From positions 1,994 to 33,269 of the forward strand of contig PKWK01000291.1 in the NCBI GenBank assembly GCA_003133205.1: a DNA stretch of 31,276 nucleotides, given 5' to 3'. This DNA is from Granulicella sp. (GTDB lineage: Bacteria > Acidobacteriota > Terriglobia > Terriglobales > Acidobacteriaceae). How positions within the stretch are numbered: position 1 is the stretch's first letter; each line of letters opens with the position of its first letter. Positions 8,440 through 17,104 of this stretch are shown in pieces. A program made the translations under genes and the position numbers. A model generated the notes under the pieces. It saw only the letters and a list, made by a program, of their open reading frames with translations, had not been told where the DNA came from and did no database searches.

Positions 8440-9408
8440 TCAGGCGTCGGAGGCACGGTAGACCTCCTGGGTGAGGAACGCCTGCTTGGCATAACTGTAG
8501 CCGGAGACGGTAATCAGTTCTCGGACTCTTCGGCGTCCCCTGGCATCGCGCTCGCAATGCAGTACGAAGTCCACAGCTTTGCCGGTCTGCGACCGGACAA
8601 ATGCCTGATCCAAATTCGTTCTTGCACTCAGAGCCATATCAGCCAACCGGTCCAACGCATCCACAGCGGAATCGGCGTGCAAGGTAGACAGGGTTCCACC
8701 GTGTCCGGTATTCATGGCCTGGAGTAGGTCATAACCGCACTCGTCGCGGATTTCGCCCATGATGATCCGGTCAGGACGGTGGCGGAGAGCTGCCGCCACC
8801 AACTGGCTCGGCGTGATAGCAACCTGGCCGGGGATCGCGTCCACGGCCTCCCAGCGGACGGCGTTCGGATGCGCGATCTTCAGTTCGGCGGGTTGCTCGA
8901 TCACCACCAGCCGTTCATGCAGCGGAACGTGATCCAATAGCGACTTCATCAACGTGGACTTACCCGACGATGTACTGCCGCTGATGATGCCGTTCTTCCG
9001 CTTCATGAGGAGGTTGACTACAGCGTCCCGAACGGTCGGCGGCAGACTACCCGCAGCCACCAGCTCATCGCTTGTATACCAGCGGTTGAACTTGCGGATC
9101 GTGAGCGTCGGCCCGTTGATCGAAGATGGAGGGCCAACGACGGCCACGCGCGAGCCATCCGGCAAGCGTGTATTCAGTACAGGATTCTGGCTCGTCATAT
9201 CCTGTCCGAGGAGGCGTGCGACACGCTCAATGGCCGCCTGCAAGCGGTCATTGGTGTAAGGCGTGGAGAGCGGAATATGCTCGATCACGCCGCCGCGATC
9301 AGCGAAGACTCCCGTTGTCCCGTTCACCATCAAGTCCGAGATGGACGGGTCTAGCAGAAGAGCGCGTAGCTCTTCGGGAAAGAATGGGAGTATGAGCTGG
9401 AAGCTCAT
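8440..9408 (-). CDS. virB11: T4SS hexameric ATPase VirB11/TrbB
   Basis: Cytoplasmic traffic ATPase that drives pilus assembly and substrate transfer with VirB4 and VirD4. It is 322 aa, the usual size. Walker A is GSTSSGKST (K150), the Asp/Glu box is RLVVIEQPAELKI, the Walker B-like segment is RIIMGEIRDECGYD, and the His box is GHGGTLSTLHADS (H236, H244). Its ATG overlaps the virB8 stop (ATGA at 9405-9408), indicating translational coupling. It is the last gene of the virB block. Confidence 0.95.
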   Translation of the reverse strand: MSFQLILPFFPEELRALLLDPSISDLMVNGTTGVFADRGGVIEHIPLSTPYTNDRLQAAIERVARLLGQDMTSQNPVLNTRLPDGSRVAVVGPPSSINGPTLTIRKFNRWYTSDELVAAGSLPPTVRDAVVNLLMKRKNGIISGSTSSGKSTLMKSLLDHVPLHERLVVIEQPAELKIAHPNAVRWEAVDAIPGQVAITPSQLVAAALRHRPDRIIMGEIRDECGYDLLQAMNTGHGGTLSTLHADSAVDALDRLADMALSARTNLDQAFVRSQTGKAVDFVLHCERDARGRRRVRELITVSGYSYAKQAFLTQEVYRASDA

Positions 9409-10211
9409 CGCGCCCCTCCCGTGACAGGCTGAGAGATGACATTGGGGTCTGCGCGGTTGCTGCTGGGTGCAATCGGATCTACGGAAACACGGTTCTCGTG
9501 GAACTCCGTGATGGTCAGACCCAGCGGATTGATGAACTCGTATTGCGGGTAAATCCTGGCCTGATCGCTCACCTGCTTGGGATTCAGGTAATACGTTACG
9601 GAAGCCAGCCAGTGCTCCGTGCGTGGCTCGTGCGAGTGCTCTTCGGAGAACAGCTTATCGAACGTAACGAGCGCTGTTCCGCGCGCGATACGAACGCCCT
9701 GAACCGTCTCTTCCGACATGGACGTAATGGTGACGTTGCGAACCTGCACGTCGCTGGATTCGACTTGTCCGCCGACTACCTGAGAGACAAGATGACTCTG
9801 GTTGTCCGTGCCCATCAACTGCGAAGCAAGCGGTTGCGAAAGGAAGTAGTAGTTGAGCGGATATTTCTTCGCGATCGTCTCGCGATTGATGGTGTAACGA
9901 TAGTTCGCCCAATCGGTGAGATACGTCCGCACTTCACCTTCGCGGGGGCTGTAATTGAGGTCCGTGTACTGGATCGCCTGAGCGCGTCCCATCTCGTCGA
10001 TGCGGATATAGCGATCGGTAATGGGGCGGTGCGCCAGGGAGAAGTTCAGCCACATCGAACCGCAGAGGAGCGCAGTCCCGCAGCCGATGATGAGTCGGTA
10101 TGCTTTGCGCTCGGCATAGTGCGACGAATAGACCTCATTGCCGATGTGATCTGCTAGCATTGCTTGCGAAGGTGTGAGCGCGTAGTCAATGGGTGCTGTG
10201 CGTGTGGACAT
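9405..10211 (-). CDS. virB8: T4SS inner-membrane assembly factor VirB8/TrbF
   Basis: A 268-aa bitopic protein that nucleates the inner-membrane complex. There is one membrane segment near residues 40-58 (RLIIGCGTALLCGSMWLNF), followed by a periplasmic NTF2-like domain with EGEVRTYLTDWANYRYTINR and TEHWLASVTYYLNPKQ, typical of VirB8. I chose ATG 10211 (MSTRTAP) because AGGAG lies 11 nt upstream; a longer frame starts at a non-ATG codon inside the preceding small gene. It overlaps that small gene by 26 nt and virB11 by 4 nt. Confidence 0.92.
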   Translation of the reverse strand: MSTRTAPIDYALTPSQAMLADHIGNEVYSSHYAERKAYRLIIGCGTALLCGSMWLNFSLAHRPITDRYIRIDEMGRAQAIQYTDLNYSPREGEVRTYLTDWANYRYTINRETIAKKYPLNYYFLSQPLASQLMGTDNQSHLVSQVVGGQVESSDVQVRNVTITSMSEETVQGVRIARGTALVTFDKLFSEEHSHEPRTEHWLASVTYYLNPKQVSDQARIYPQYEFINPLGLTITEFHENRVSVDPIAPSSNRADPNVISQPVTGGAR

Positions 10212-10371
10212 GATGCTGTTCACTCCTTTCCGAGACTGCTCTGAAGACGACGGCTGCATAAATAAATCCGGCGATCACAACTCCTACCAGGAACAGGAAA
10301 AGTAGCGGGCGAATGAACCTGGAAAGCCCGGTCGCGCGTGCAAAGAAAAAGCCTGTTAGGAATTCCCACAT
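10186..10371 (-). CDS. Small single-span membrane protein between virB6 and virB8
   Basis: A 61-aa protein, MWEFLTGFFFARATG at the N-terminus, then one strong transmembrane helix (PLLFLFLVGVVIAGFIYAAV) and a short polar tail ending HHVHTHSTH. Its ATG is 1 nt after the virB6 stop (TGA-G-ATG), with AGGAGG inside the virB6 end, and its 3' end overlaps virB8. The coupling makes it likely to be real. No lipobox cysteine is present, so it is not an obvious VirB7. Function not recognised. Confidence 0.65.
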   Translation of the reverse strand: MWEFLTGFFFARATGLSRFIRPLLFLFLVGVVIAGFIYAAVVFRAVSERSEQHHVHTHSTH

Positions 10372-10372
10372 C

Positions 10373-11296
10373 TCATGCCCCTCCTGACATCATCGCTATC
10401 GTTCCCGCAGCCCCACCGGCGGTCTTCGTCGTTGCGGATACAAGTCCAGCCGCCCCGCCAAAGATGGCCTGCGTCATGCTCGGAATGAACAGCATGTTAA
10501 TGATGAACGCGACGAAAACCATTAAGCAAGGGATTAGATTGGCGATCCACATATCCATCGAATAGTTACCGTTAAAGGTTTGCTGTAGGAAGCCGTTCAT
10601 GAATCCTGCCCACACATAGATAAATGCAGCCGCAACGGCGCGAATCATCGCAAAACTAATCAGTACGTCGAGAAACTGGAAGAACTTGGCTTTGAAGCTC
10701 TGCGTCATCAGCAGCGGGATGAATACAGGACCGAATAGAGCAGTAACGCCGTAGAGGATGAAGGCGCTGCAATTAATGACGAACAAGATCGCGGACGTGA
10801 GGCCAAGCATGATCTGGACGAGTACATAGCAAAGGATCTGAACCGGGGCGGTGAAGGACGGCATGGCAGTTCCGTCGCCAGCGGTCTTGAGAAGCTGGAG
10901 CAACTGGTCCAGCGAGTGCTGATCGAATGCCGCGACCATCGCCTGGGCGATGTAACTGAAGAAGTGATTGATGCCGAAGCTCGCACCGGGGAATGGGTTC
11001 ACCCAATAGTTTTCCAACAGGCAGCACAGAATGAGCTTAAGCAGGAAGTTTGTGAGATCGCCAGCACGGACAGGATGCGTATGGAAGCGGAGCGTCATGC
11101 TGGACGTGTTCCAGTTGATGACCATGCTGATGAGCGTGAACAGCGCGATGCAACTCAGCTCCGTCAAGCCAAGCTGTGTGAGGGCGCCGCCGTTCTGGGT
11201 CGTCAGGTTGGTCAAGTTATTGGTGAACTGGTAGAGCCAGTCCATGCCCGACGATGCGGACGGCAGTGCTTGTGCGAGAACGACGACGGCGCTCAT
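10373..11296 (-). CDS. virB6: T4SS polytopic inner-membrane channel protein VirB6/TrbL
   Basis: A 307-aa protein with several hydrophobic segments. Examples are LTELSCIALFTLISMVIN, LLKLILCCLLENYW, ILCYVLVQIMLGLTSAILF, VTALFGPVFIPLLMT, and LIPCLMVFVAFIINMLF. The end is Gly/Ala-rich (IFGGAAGLVSATTKTAGGAA). This matches the TrbL/VirB6 layout of a periplasmic N-terminus, central loop and membrane cluster. It lies between the TrbK-position gene and the 61-aa gene, with gaps of 21 and 1 nt. Confidence 0.9.
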   Translation of the reverse strand: MSAVVVLAQALPSASSGMDWLYQFTNNLTNLTTQNGGALTQLGLTELSCIALFTLISMVINWNTSSMTLRFHTHPVRAGDLTNFLLKLILCCLLENYWVNPFPGASFGINHFFSYIAQAMVAAFDQHSLDQLLQLLKTAGDGTAMPSFTAPVQILCYVLVQIMLGLTSAILFVINCSAFILYGVTALFGPVFIPLLMTQSFKAKFFQFLDVLISFAMIRAVAAAFIYVWAGFMNGFLQQTFNGNYSMDMWIANLIPCLMVFVAFIINMLFIPSMTQAIFGGAAGLVSATTKTAGGAAGTIAMMSGGA

Positions 11297-11317
11297 GTCA
11301 AATCTCTCCTATACGAA

Positions 11318-11566
11318 CTACGGAATATAGCCCTTCCAAGTCTTGCCTTCGTTACCGGCGGCGGAGTTGTGGCGCTTACGGTCTTGCTCAACCTTCTTGC
11401 GAAACGCCTCATCTTCTTTCCTGCGCTGCTCCGCGTCGCGTTGGTGTTGTTCGAGAACGGTCACAGCCTTCGCGGTCTCATGGCGTTGATAGATCGCGGC
11501 GCTGGCGATAGCGGCCAGCACCGCAAGGATGGCAATCAACAGCTTCGTGTTGAGGAGCTTCAGCAT
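11318..11566 (-). CDS. Small membrane-anchored coiled-coil protein in the trbK position
   Basis: An 82-aa protein with an N-terminal hydrophobic anchor (LLIAILAVLAAIASAAIY, about 9-26), then a charged helical region (EQHQRDAEQRRKEDEAF) likely to form a coiled coil, and the C-terminus TWKGYIP. It sits between trbJ/virB5 and trbL/virB6. In the RP4 Trb operon that is the slot of trbK, the entry-exclusion lipoprotein, but no lipobox cysteine is visible here. The TWxxYxP ending is shared with the upstream VirB5. Entry exclusion is a positional inference only. It lies 9 nt after virB5. Confidence 0.6.
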   Translation of the reverse strand: MLKLLNTKLLIAILAVLAAIASAAIYQRHETAKAVTVLEQHQRDAEQRRKEDEAFRKKVEQDRKRHNSAAGNEGKTWKGYIP

Positions 11567-11575
11567 GGCTCTCCG

Positions 11576-12361
11576 TTACGGCAAGTACGTCTGCCAGGTG
11601 TTGTCTTCGCTCGCGGCAGTCATGTCGTGCGTTGCGTGCTGCGTCTGAACGAAGACGGCGGTGTTGAGGTCAGTAGCAGCGGCGTTCCGCTGCTGCATGT
11701 TGGCGACAGCCATCTGCGACGCGACGCAGGCTTGCAAGACGCCCTGGGACTGCATCTCGGACATCTTCTGGGCTTCCGCCGCGTTGAGCAGGTTGAGTTG
11801 CTGCACTTCGCTGTTGGTGGAGGGACCGCCATCGAGCTGGTTGGCTGTGAGGCTGCTGTTGGCGATGGTATTCTGCGTCCGGGCGGCGCGGTATTGCCCG
11901 ACTGCGGTAATGCAGTCCGGCGACACCGAATCGGACATCTCGATCATGGCAAGCTGCGAGAGTTGGGGACTTCCCGGAGTCTGGCTACCGATGAAGGCTG
12001 GCAGGTCGGAGCTGACGGGAACCGTCGCCGCACTCCATCCGGTCGTCGAAGCTGACGGCGAGTTGCTGTTGAGCGCCGTCGTCATACCGTTGGTTTCGCC
12101 GAACATATTCTTGACGTTGGCGTTCTTGAGAGCCGTCAGTGTGGTTTGCCACTGCTGCTTGATGGAGAAATGCTCAATGTTGTTTTTGAGCATTGTGTAT
12201 TGCGTCTGGAGGGTGGTGAGCTGGGATACGAGGCTGGCGTAGCTGGTCGGATCGAAGACGATATCTCCGATGCCGAACAACGCGAAGCTCGGCGTGGCGG
12301 TTAGCAGTAACAGACCGCCTCCAAGAAGCCACTTGCGCCGGTTCTTTAGTGAAAGCTGCAT
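11576..12361 (-). CDS. virB5: T4SS minor pilus component VirB5/TrbJ
   Basis: A 261-aa secreted protein. The signal peptide is KNRRKWLLGGGLLLLTATPS followed by FALF. Next comes the TrbJ-like GIGDIVFDPTSYASLVSQL and long helical segments with YTMLKNNIEHFSIKQQWQ. It likely sits at the pilus tip. ATG 12361 (MQLSL) has GGAGG five nt upstream; the longer frame begins at TTG. The C-terminus NTWQTYLP resembles that of the next gene. Confidence 0.85.
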   Translation of the reverse strand: MQLSLKNRRKWLLGGGLLLLTATPSFALFGIGDIVFDPTSYASLVSQLTTLQTQYTMLKNNIEHFSIKQQWQTTLTALKNANVKNMFGETNGMTTALNSNSPSASTTGWSAATVPVSSDLPAFIGSQTPGSPQLSQLAMIEMSDSVSPDCITAVGQYRAARTQNTIANSSLTANQLDGGPSTNSEVQQLNLLNAAEAQKMSEMQSQGVLQACVASQMAVANMQQRNAAATDLNTAVFVQTQHATHDMTAASEDNTWQTYLP

Positions 12362-12385
12362 AGAAACCTCCAATACAAAAAAGCG

Positions 12386-12592
12386 TCAGAAACAACGGGG
12401 ATACGTCGGATCGAGCCGGTCCAGGGAGAAGTCATGGAACCCGCTGATGAGGTGGCCGACAAACTCTAGGACGGCATCGCCACCGCGCACAAGCAGGGAG
12501 AACCCTCCGCTCACACGGAAAACTGAAAGCGTGAGGATAAGCAAAGCCGTGAGGTGAAATTGCTTGCGGGGAATGGCGATGGACAGATGCAC
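12386..12592 (-). CDS. Small membrane protein between virB10 and virB5
   Basis: A 68-aa protein with one hydrophobic helix (LTALLILTLSVFRVSGGFSL) and the tail DPTYPRCF. The GTG start at 12592 follows AGGAGG by 4 nt and lies 14 nt after the virB10 stop, so translation is plausible. A VirB7-like core lipoprotein would be expected near here, but the only cysteine is in the C-terminal tail, so there is no lipobox. No family recognised. Confidence 0.5.
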   Translation of the reverse strand: MHLSIAIPRKQFHLTALLILTLSVFRVSGGFSLLVRGGDAVLEFVGHLISGFHDFSLDRLDPTYPRCF

Positions 12593-12606
12593 AATGCCTC
12601 CTTTCG

Positions 12607-13878
12607 TTACAGGGTGGGATCGACGCGGTGTTCTGCGTAAGACGGGATGAGGATGTCGCGCCCGATGTAGACACGCGCGCGGGAACCCTCTTTGAGCGTG
12701 ATGATCGGAAGCCGATTGAGGAAGTGATTGAGCACCTGCTCGCCTTCTGCGGCAGTCTGTTCCGAAATGCCATTACGAATCTGCGTGGAAGGATCAAGAA
12801 CCGTACCGCTGTTGCCGATCTGCGCTAAGCCTCCGAGTCCACCGATGGCGGCGGCTGCGCCGAACGCCATCAGGTATCCGTGGTCCACCTTGGTCGCGAG
12901 GCCGGTCGTGCCGATCTGATCCAGACCAAGATACTTATCGAAGTCGAGCGAGAACCCATCGGGACACACCGCCCGGTGAAAGGTAACGAACATCTTCCGC
13001 TGCTGGGCATTGCCCACGCTCTGCACGGTGCCAATCAGCCTTGTACCCTGCGGCATCAATAATTGCTGATGGTCGTGGGAGTAATAATCCGTTGTGAGCA
13101 TGACGAGGATAGGGCCGGAGAGTCCGCCGTCAATGTGGTTCGTGACGACACCTTCCAACACCGTGCTCTCGAAGATCCGGTAGAGATGTCCCTGATACTG
13201 GTCGAAGTTGTAAGGGGACATCGCATCTGATTTGGCCGTCTGACCGGAAACGGCATCCTTGGGCGATGGCCTGCCGGATGTATCTTCAGCAGATGCCTTG
13301 TCGGGGCTTTCTTCTTTAGCGGCAAGGACAGGAGTCGGTGCAGCCGAGCCCGCATGAGAGAAGTCGATGGCAACGGTATCGCTGTTGAGTGCATCCTGCT
13401 GCTGCTTCTCGATGGCAAGCCTCTTCTGCTTCGCTTCCGCCTGGACTTCTGAGACGTTGGAGGTATGCTGTGGGGCATTGCTGCTTCCGCCGTAGATGGC
13501 ATCCCGCTGAGCGGGAGTCATCGGTGCGGCGGTGGCGCTCTCCGGCTCGGGCACGCTCTGTTCCTGCTGAAGCTGTTGCATCGCTTCCGCAAGTGCCTGT
13601 TGCCGCTGCCGCTCCTCGGCATCGTGCCGCGCCTGCATTTGCTGCTGCGTCTCAAAGCTCGATACCTGCTGTGCGTTTGGCGTGGTCGGGCTCATGGTCA
13701 GCGAACTGGCAGGAGCGATCTTCTTGGTTCCACTCAACAGGCTGGAGAGGTTGGCGATACCGATCAAGCCGACGATCACCACCAGCGCGATGATGACCGG
13801 CATACCCTTCCGCAGCGGTGGCTTCGCTTCTGGCTGTTCGGGAACGGTGGCAGGCGTAAACTCATTCGTCTCCGGCAT
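12607..13878 (-). CDS. virB10: T4SS envelope-spanning protein VirB10/TrbI
   Basis: A 423-aa protein that links the inner and outer membranes and forms the outer pore. There is a short cytoplasmic N-terminus, a membrane anchor at about 27-46 (GMPVIIALVVIVGLIGIANL), then a Gln/Ala-rich periplasmic linker (QQQMQARHDAEERQRQQALA). The C-terminal TrbI domain has YRIFESTVLEGVVTNHIDGG, LLMPQGTRLIGTVQSVGNAQ, and the pore-helix-like YLMAFGAAAAIGGLGGLAQI. It starts 2 nt after the virB9 stop. Confidence 0.95.
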   Translation of the reverse strand: MPETNEFTPATVPEQPEAKPPLRKGMPVIIALVVIVGLIGIANLSSLLSGTKKIAPASSLTMSPTTPNAQQVSSFETQQQMQARHDAEERQRQQALAEAMQQLQQEQSVPEPESATAAPMTPAQRDAIYGGSSNAPQHTSNVSEVQAEAKQKRLAIEKQQQDALNSDTVAIDFSHAGSAAPTPVLAAKEESPDKASAEDTSGRPSPKDAVSGQTAKSDAMSPYNFDQYQGHLYRIFESTVLEGVVTNHIDGGLSGPILVMLTTDYYSHDHQQLLMPQGTRLIGTVQSVGNAQQRKMFVTFHRAVCPDGFSLDFDKYLGLDQIGTTGLATKVDHGYLMAFGAAAAIGGLGGLAQIGNSGTVLDPSTQIRNGISEQTAAEGEQVLNHFLNRLPIITLKEGSRARVYIGRDILIPSYAEHRVDPTL

Positions 13879-13880
13879 GG

Positions 13881-14714
13881 CTACCTCCCCTCTGTGCTGC
13901 GGTGGAAGTCTACGCGTTGCTTGCCGATGGCAAGATAACCCGAATCCACCTCTTTCGGGACGGTATACAGGCCATTCGAAAAATCGAAGTTGATGAGCGA
14001 TGGTTTCTTGTCCTTCACCTCATAGAGGGCGGGCGTCTCTTGAAATTGCCCGCGCAGGTAGGTGAACTTGTCATCCCGCCATATCTGCTGTAAGCCCACC
14101 TCCTTGCCCTTCTTCTCGTCCCACACGTAATCGAAGTGGAGCGAGCCAGGATACTGGCTTCGGTACGTTTCTTCTTTGGTTCGTTCCGACTTCAGCGTAG
14201 CTGTCTGGGCTGCCAGAGCAGCGGCGGCTTCCTGTTTGGCTTTGTCCAGGTCCGCAGCCGGCACGAACACCGGCAACTGCGCCAGGCGGTCTTTGGCAGC
14301 TTTGTCGCTGGGTTCGATGAGCACCTTGGAGTCGTAGTGCGGATCGGTATCGTCCGAGATTTCGCGCAACTCAAGCGTGTACTCGTTGCCATGATCGGAG
14401 ACGATGTGAATGTCGGTCGATCCGTTCGCCGTCTTCGGCTTCACACTGATAAAGCGTGAAGCCACATGGCCGCCGTCGAAGACCCAATCTACGGTGTCCC
14501 CGGCGAAGACGTTGGCAACCTTCTCCTCGGGAGGCAGAACAATCAACGTGGACTGCAACAGTCCAGCGCGGATCACAGGCGGAGTCTGGGACTCCGAGAC
14601 AGCCACCGTGCGCGGGGCGCTGGGCTGGAGGGGATGCGCGGGTGTCGATGCGCTAATCGGCACCGACGCCAGCGCGAATCCTAAAGTGACGATGATGGGA
14701 ATGAGTGGCTTCAT
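13881..14714 (-). CDS. virB9: T4SS outer-membrane core protein VirB9/TrbG
   Basis: A 277-aa protein with an N-terminal signal peptide (MKPLIPIIVTLGFALASVPI, cleavage probably after SAS). The CagX/VirB9 domains include FAGDTVDWVFDGGHVASRF near residue 80. The C-terminal half has FDYVWDEKKGKEVGLQQIW, DDKFTYLRGQFQETPALYEV and NFDFSNGLYTVPKEVDSGYL. It lies between virB4 (20-nt gap) and virB10 (2-nt gap). Confidence 0.92.
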   Translation of the reverse strand: MKPLIPIIVTLGFALASVPISASTPAHPLQPSAPRTVAVSESQTPPVIRAGLLQSTLIVLPPEEKVANVFAGDTVDWVFDGGHVASRFISVKPKTANGSTDIHIVSDHGNEYTLELREISDDTDPHYDSKVLIEPSDKAAKDRLAQLPVFVPAADLDKAKQEAAAALAAQTATLKSERTKEETYRSQYPGSLHFDYVWDEKKGKEVGLQQIWRDDKFTYLRGQFQETPALYEVKDKKPSLINFDFSNGLYTVPKEVDSGYLAIGKQRVDFHRSTEGR

Positions 14715-14734
14715 GGTTTCCTGTCCTTTCTGCG

Positions 14735-17104
14735 TTACTCGGTATCACCCTGGGCAAAGCGATCTATGCCGTCGGTGAGTCCGTACTTGGCAATGAGCTT
14801 GGAGCGGCGAACGCGGTCTTTCGGCTTCGTGGAGAAGGCTGCATAGCTACGGTTGTCCAGATTCAGTCGCACAACCTTAGTCAGCCCGTCGCGGCGCATG
14901 TAAAGCGCCTCCCGGTCCCGCAAGCTCTCGAAGAGAGCGAGCTGTTGCTCGTTCATCTTGAACAATTCGGCATACCGCTTGCGATTGAACGTAGCATCGC
15001 GCAGGAACAGGAACGACGTGCAGGAGTTCACGATGCTGTCGGCGTTCGCGCCGAGGTCTTCGGCGGACTGGCCGATCATGGTCACGCCGCCAAGGTTCTT
15101 GCGGACGGTCTTGATGGAAGCCAATGCCGCCTCAAGAAGCTGCCGGTTTTTCATCGAAGAGAAGATCTCTTCGATAAGGATGTGCTTGGGGACACCCAGA
15201 TTGGCTGGGTTGTAGAACACATCGTTGATGCGTCGCAACAGCCACACCATCAGCGGCTCAATCAGGTCAGCATACTGGGCGTTGTTGACGCCCTGGAAGT
15301 CGAAGCACTGAACGCGAGACAAGGAAAGGCTGTCTTCGACGTTGTCGAAGATGGCGCTGTACACGCCTCTGCCGACCCACTTCGAGAGATACCTGTCGAG
15401 CTTCTTGGGCAGGTAGAGATTGGACAGGCGGCGGTTCGCGGCGTCAAGTAGGTACATATCTTGAACCGCCTTGTGGATCACATCGTCGTCTTCCGGCTCC
15501 AGCTCCGCGCCCCCATTAGTCAGCAGCAGCTTAATGAAGCTGTATAGAAACTGGATGTTGCTCTCAGTCGGTTCCAGCGTGAACGGGTTCATGCGCGGGC
15601 CGTCTTTCCCGATGCGGTCTACACGTCCGCCATAGAGTTCAACGACACTCTCATAGCTGCCGCCGATGTCGAAGATGTAGGTAAATCCGCCGTATTTCTG
15701 CTCATGGGCGATGGTGACATTGCCGGTCACGGACTTACCGGAACCTGTAGGCCCGAGGATGAGTTGCACCCGCACGCCATCCACATAGGCATCCTGAAAG
15801 AAAGGAGTTCCCGTCCGTGTCTCGAAGACGTTCAGGTACTCCGCGTCAAGGTCATCGGAATAGGGGTGACCGAGATTTGGGGCGAAGATGGAGGACAGCC
15901 GCGCATGGTGGTCTTCCGCCAGCCACATCGGGAAAACGTTGAATCGTGCATTTCCTGGAAACATCGCGTAGAACGCGGAGAGGTTCCCCAGCGTCTCTTC
16001 CATGATCTGTGCGCGTGCTTCCACGAAGACGCGATGCACACCGGGAGAAAGAGTGTGCAGTTCCGCGACGCTGCGAGCGGCTACAAGCAAGCGGAGTGAG
16101 TATTCGCCCTGGGATTTCTTGTCGAGCGAGCGAATCACTTCGCCGAGGTCATCGACGGCGTTATTGGCTGCCTTGGCGCCTGCCCCAGTATCGAGCGAAG
16201 CCGTGTCTTTGCCTGCCATGACGCGGGAGAGAACCCCGACTTTGAAGAACGAGATGAACTTCTCTTGCTGGTCGATCTCATGCCGCGCCGTCGCCGTTGA
16301 CTTGGGTCGCCATGTCGAGCACAGGATGCTGTCGCAGTCGAGCTTGAGCAGGTCCGCGAAGAGACAGGGACGGGATGCCTCCGGCGTAGTTTTCAGCGAA
16401 TACATCTGCACGTACCGCCTGCCGACGCGGAGGTGGTCGCTCTCCCACGACACGGGGTTCTGTACGATCTGGCGGTCTGCGCCGGTGTCGCTGCGGAGGT
16501 GTCCCCATTCCGCCCAATCTTCAAGATTGAAAAGGTAGCTGAAAAACTGAAATGCACTCTGCTTGTCGAGCAGCCGAAGCCCGATGGTGCTGCCGAGATT
16601 GCCAGCAAGCAAGGTAGCAGTCTTCCCCAGCACTGCCAGCATCCGCGACGTTGCGGCGGCGTTCTCTTGCGGCCTGCGGTCGAAGGCTTCCACCTTTGAC
16701 GGCTCCAGAGTGAGACACCAATGCAAGTCAATTCGGCGGAAGGCCGCAGTCTGCTCCAGAAACTCCAGTCGGTCGCGTACAAACGCCTGCGTAACCGGAT
16801 TGGTGTAGCTCAGTTGCCGGGGCAGCTCGTACCCGGAGCGGACGCGCGCGTACTGGTACAGAGCCGCGCCTTCCGGCAGACCCCGTAATGCTCCTTCGAT
16901 CATGCGGAGTTGCGACTCAAGCTCCTGGTCGGTCAAACCCTCTTCGTCCACCCCGGCGAGCGCAAACAGGCATCCATAGCCACCGCCTTTCAGCGCAAAG
17001 ATGTGGTCATTGACGAAGCGTGCAATAGGAACGACGCTGCACGCCGCGCCCGCTTTGGCGAACCACGGAACGGATTTAAGTTCTTCAGCGTTTGCGCGGG
17101 TCAT
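14735..17104 (-). CDS. virB4: T4SS ATPase VirB4/TrbE
   Basis: A 789-aa ATPase that energises pilus biogenesis, of usual VirB4 length. Walker A is GPTGSGKSVTG (K457), and FTYIFDIGGSYESVVELYGG follows. The Walker B position reads HILIEEIFSSM, with Glu-Glu in place of the usual Asp-Glu. Motif GGVTMIGQSAEDLG lies beyond it. The start overlaps virB3 by 20 nt (17085-17104). The N-terminal CagE-type domain has LKGGGYGCLFALAGVDEEGL. Confidence 0.95.
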   Translation of the reverse strand: MTRANAEELKSVPWFAKAGAACSVVPIARFVNDHIFALKGGGYGCLFALAGVDEEGLTDQELESQLRMIEGALRGLPEGAALYQYARVRSGYELPRQLSYTNPVTQAFVRDRLEFLEQTAAFRRIDLHWCLTLEPSKVEAFDRRPQENAAATSRMLAVLGKTATLLAGNLGSTIGLRLLDKQSAFQFFSYLFNLEDWAEWGHLRSDTGADRQIVQNPVSWESDHLRVGRRYVQMYSLKTTPEASRPCLFADLLKLDCDSILCSTWRPKSTATARHEIDQQEKFISFFKVGVLSRVMAGKDTASLDTGAGAKAANNAVDDLGEVIRSLDKKSQGEYSLRLLVAARSVAELHTLSPGVHRVFVEARAQIMEETLGNLSAFYAMFPGNARFNVFPMWLAEDHHARLSSIFAPNLGHPYSDDLDAEYLNVFETRTGTPFFQDAYVDGVRVQLILGPTGSGKSVTGNVTIAHEQKYGGFTYIFDIGGSYESVVELYGGRVDRIGKDGPRMNPFTLEPTESNIQFLYSFIKLLLTNGGAELEPEDDDVIHKAVQDMYLLDAANRRLSNLYLPKKLDRYLSKWVGRGVYSAIFDNVEDSLSLSRVQCFDFQGVNNAQYADLIEPLMVWLLRRINDVFYNPANLGVPKHILIEEIFSSMKNRQLLEAALASIKTVRKNLGGVTMIGQSAEDLGANADSIVNSCTSFLFLRDATFNRKRYAELFKMNEQQLALFESLRDREALYMRRDGLTKVVRLNLDNRSYAAFSTKPKDRVRRSKLIAKYGLTDGIDRFAQGDTE

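Noticed and set aside
10916..12055. Plus-strand open frame of 379 codons across virB6 and virB5
   Set aside because: It spans three minus-strand genes with coupled starts and shows no recognisable domain.
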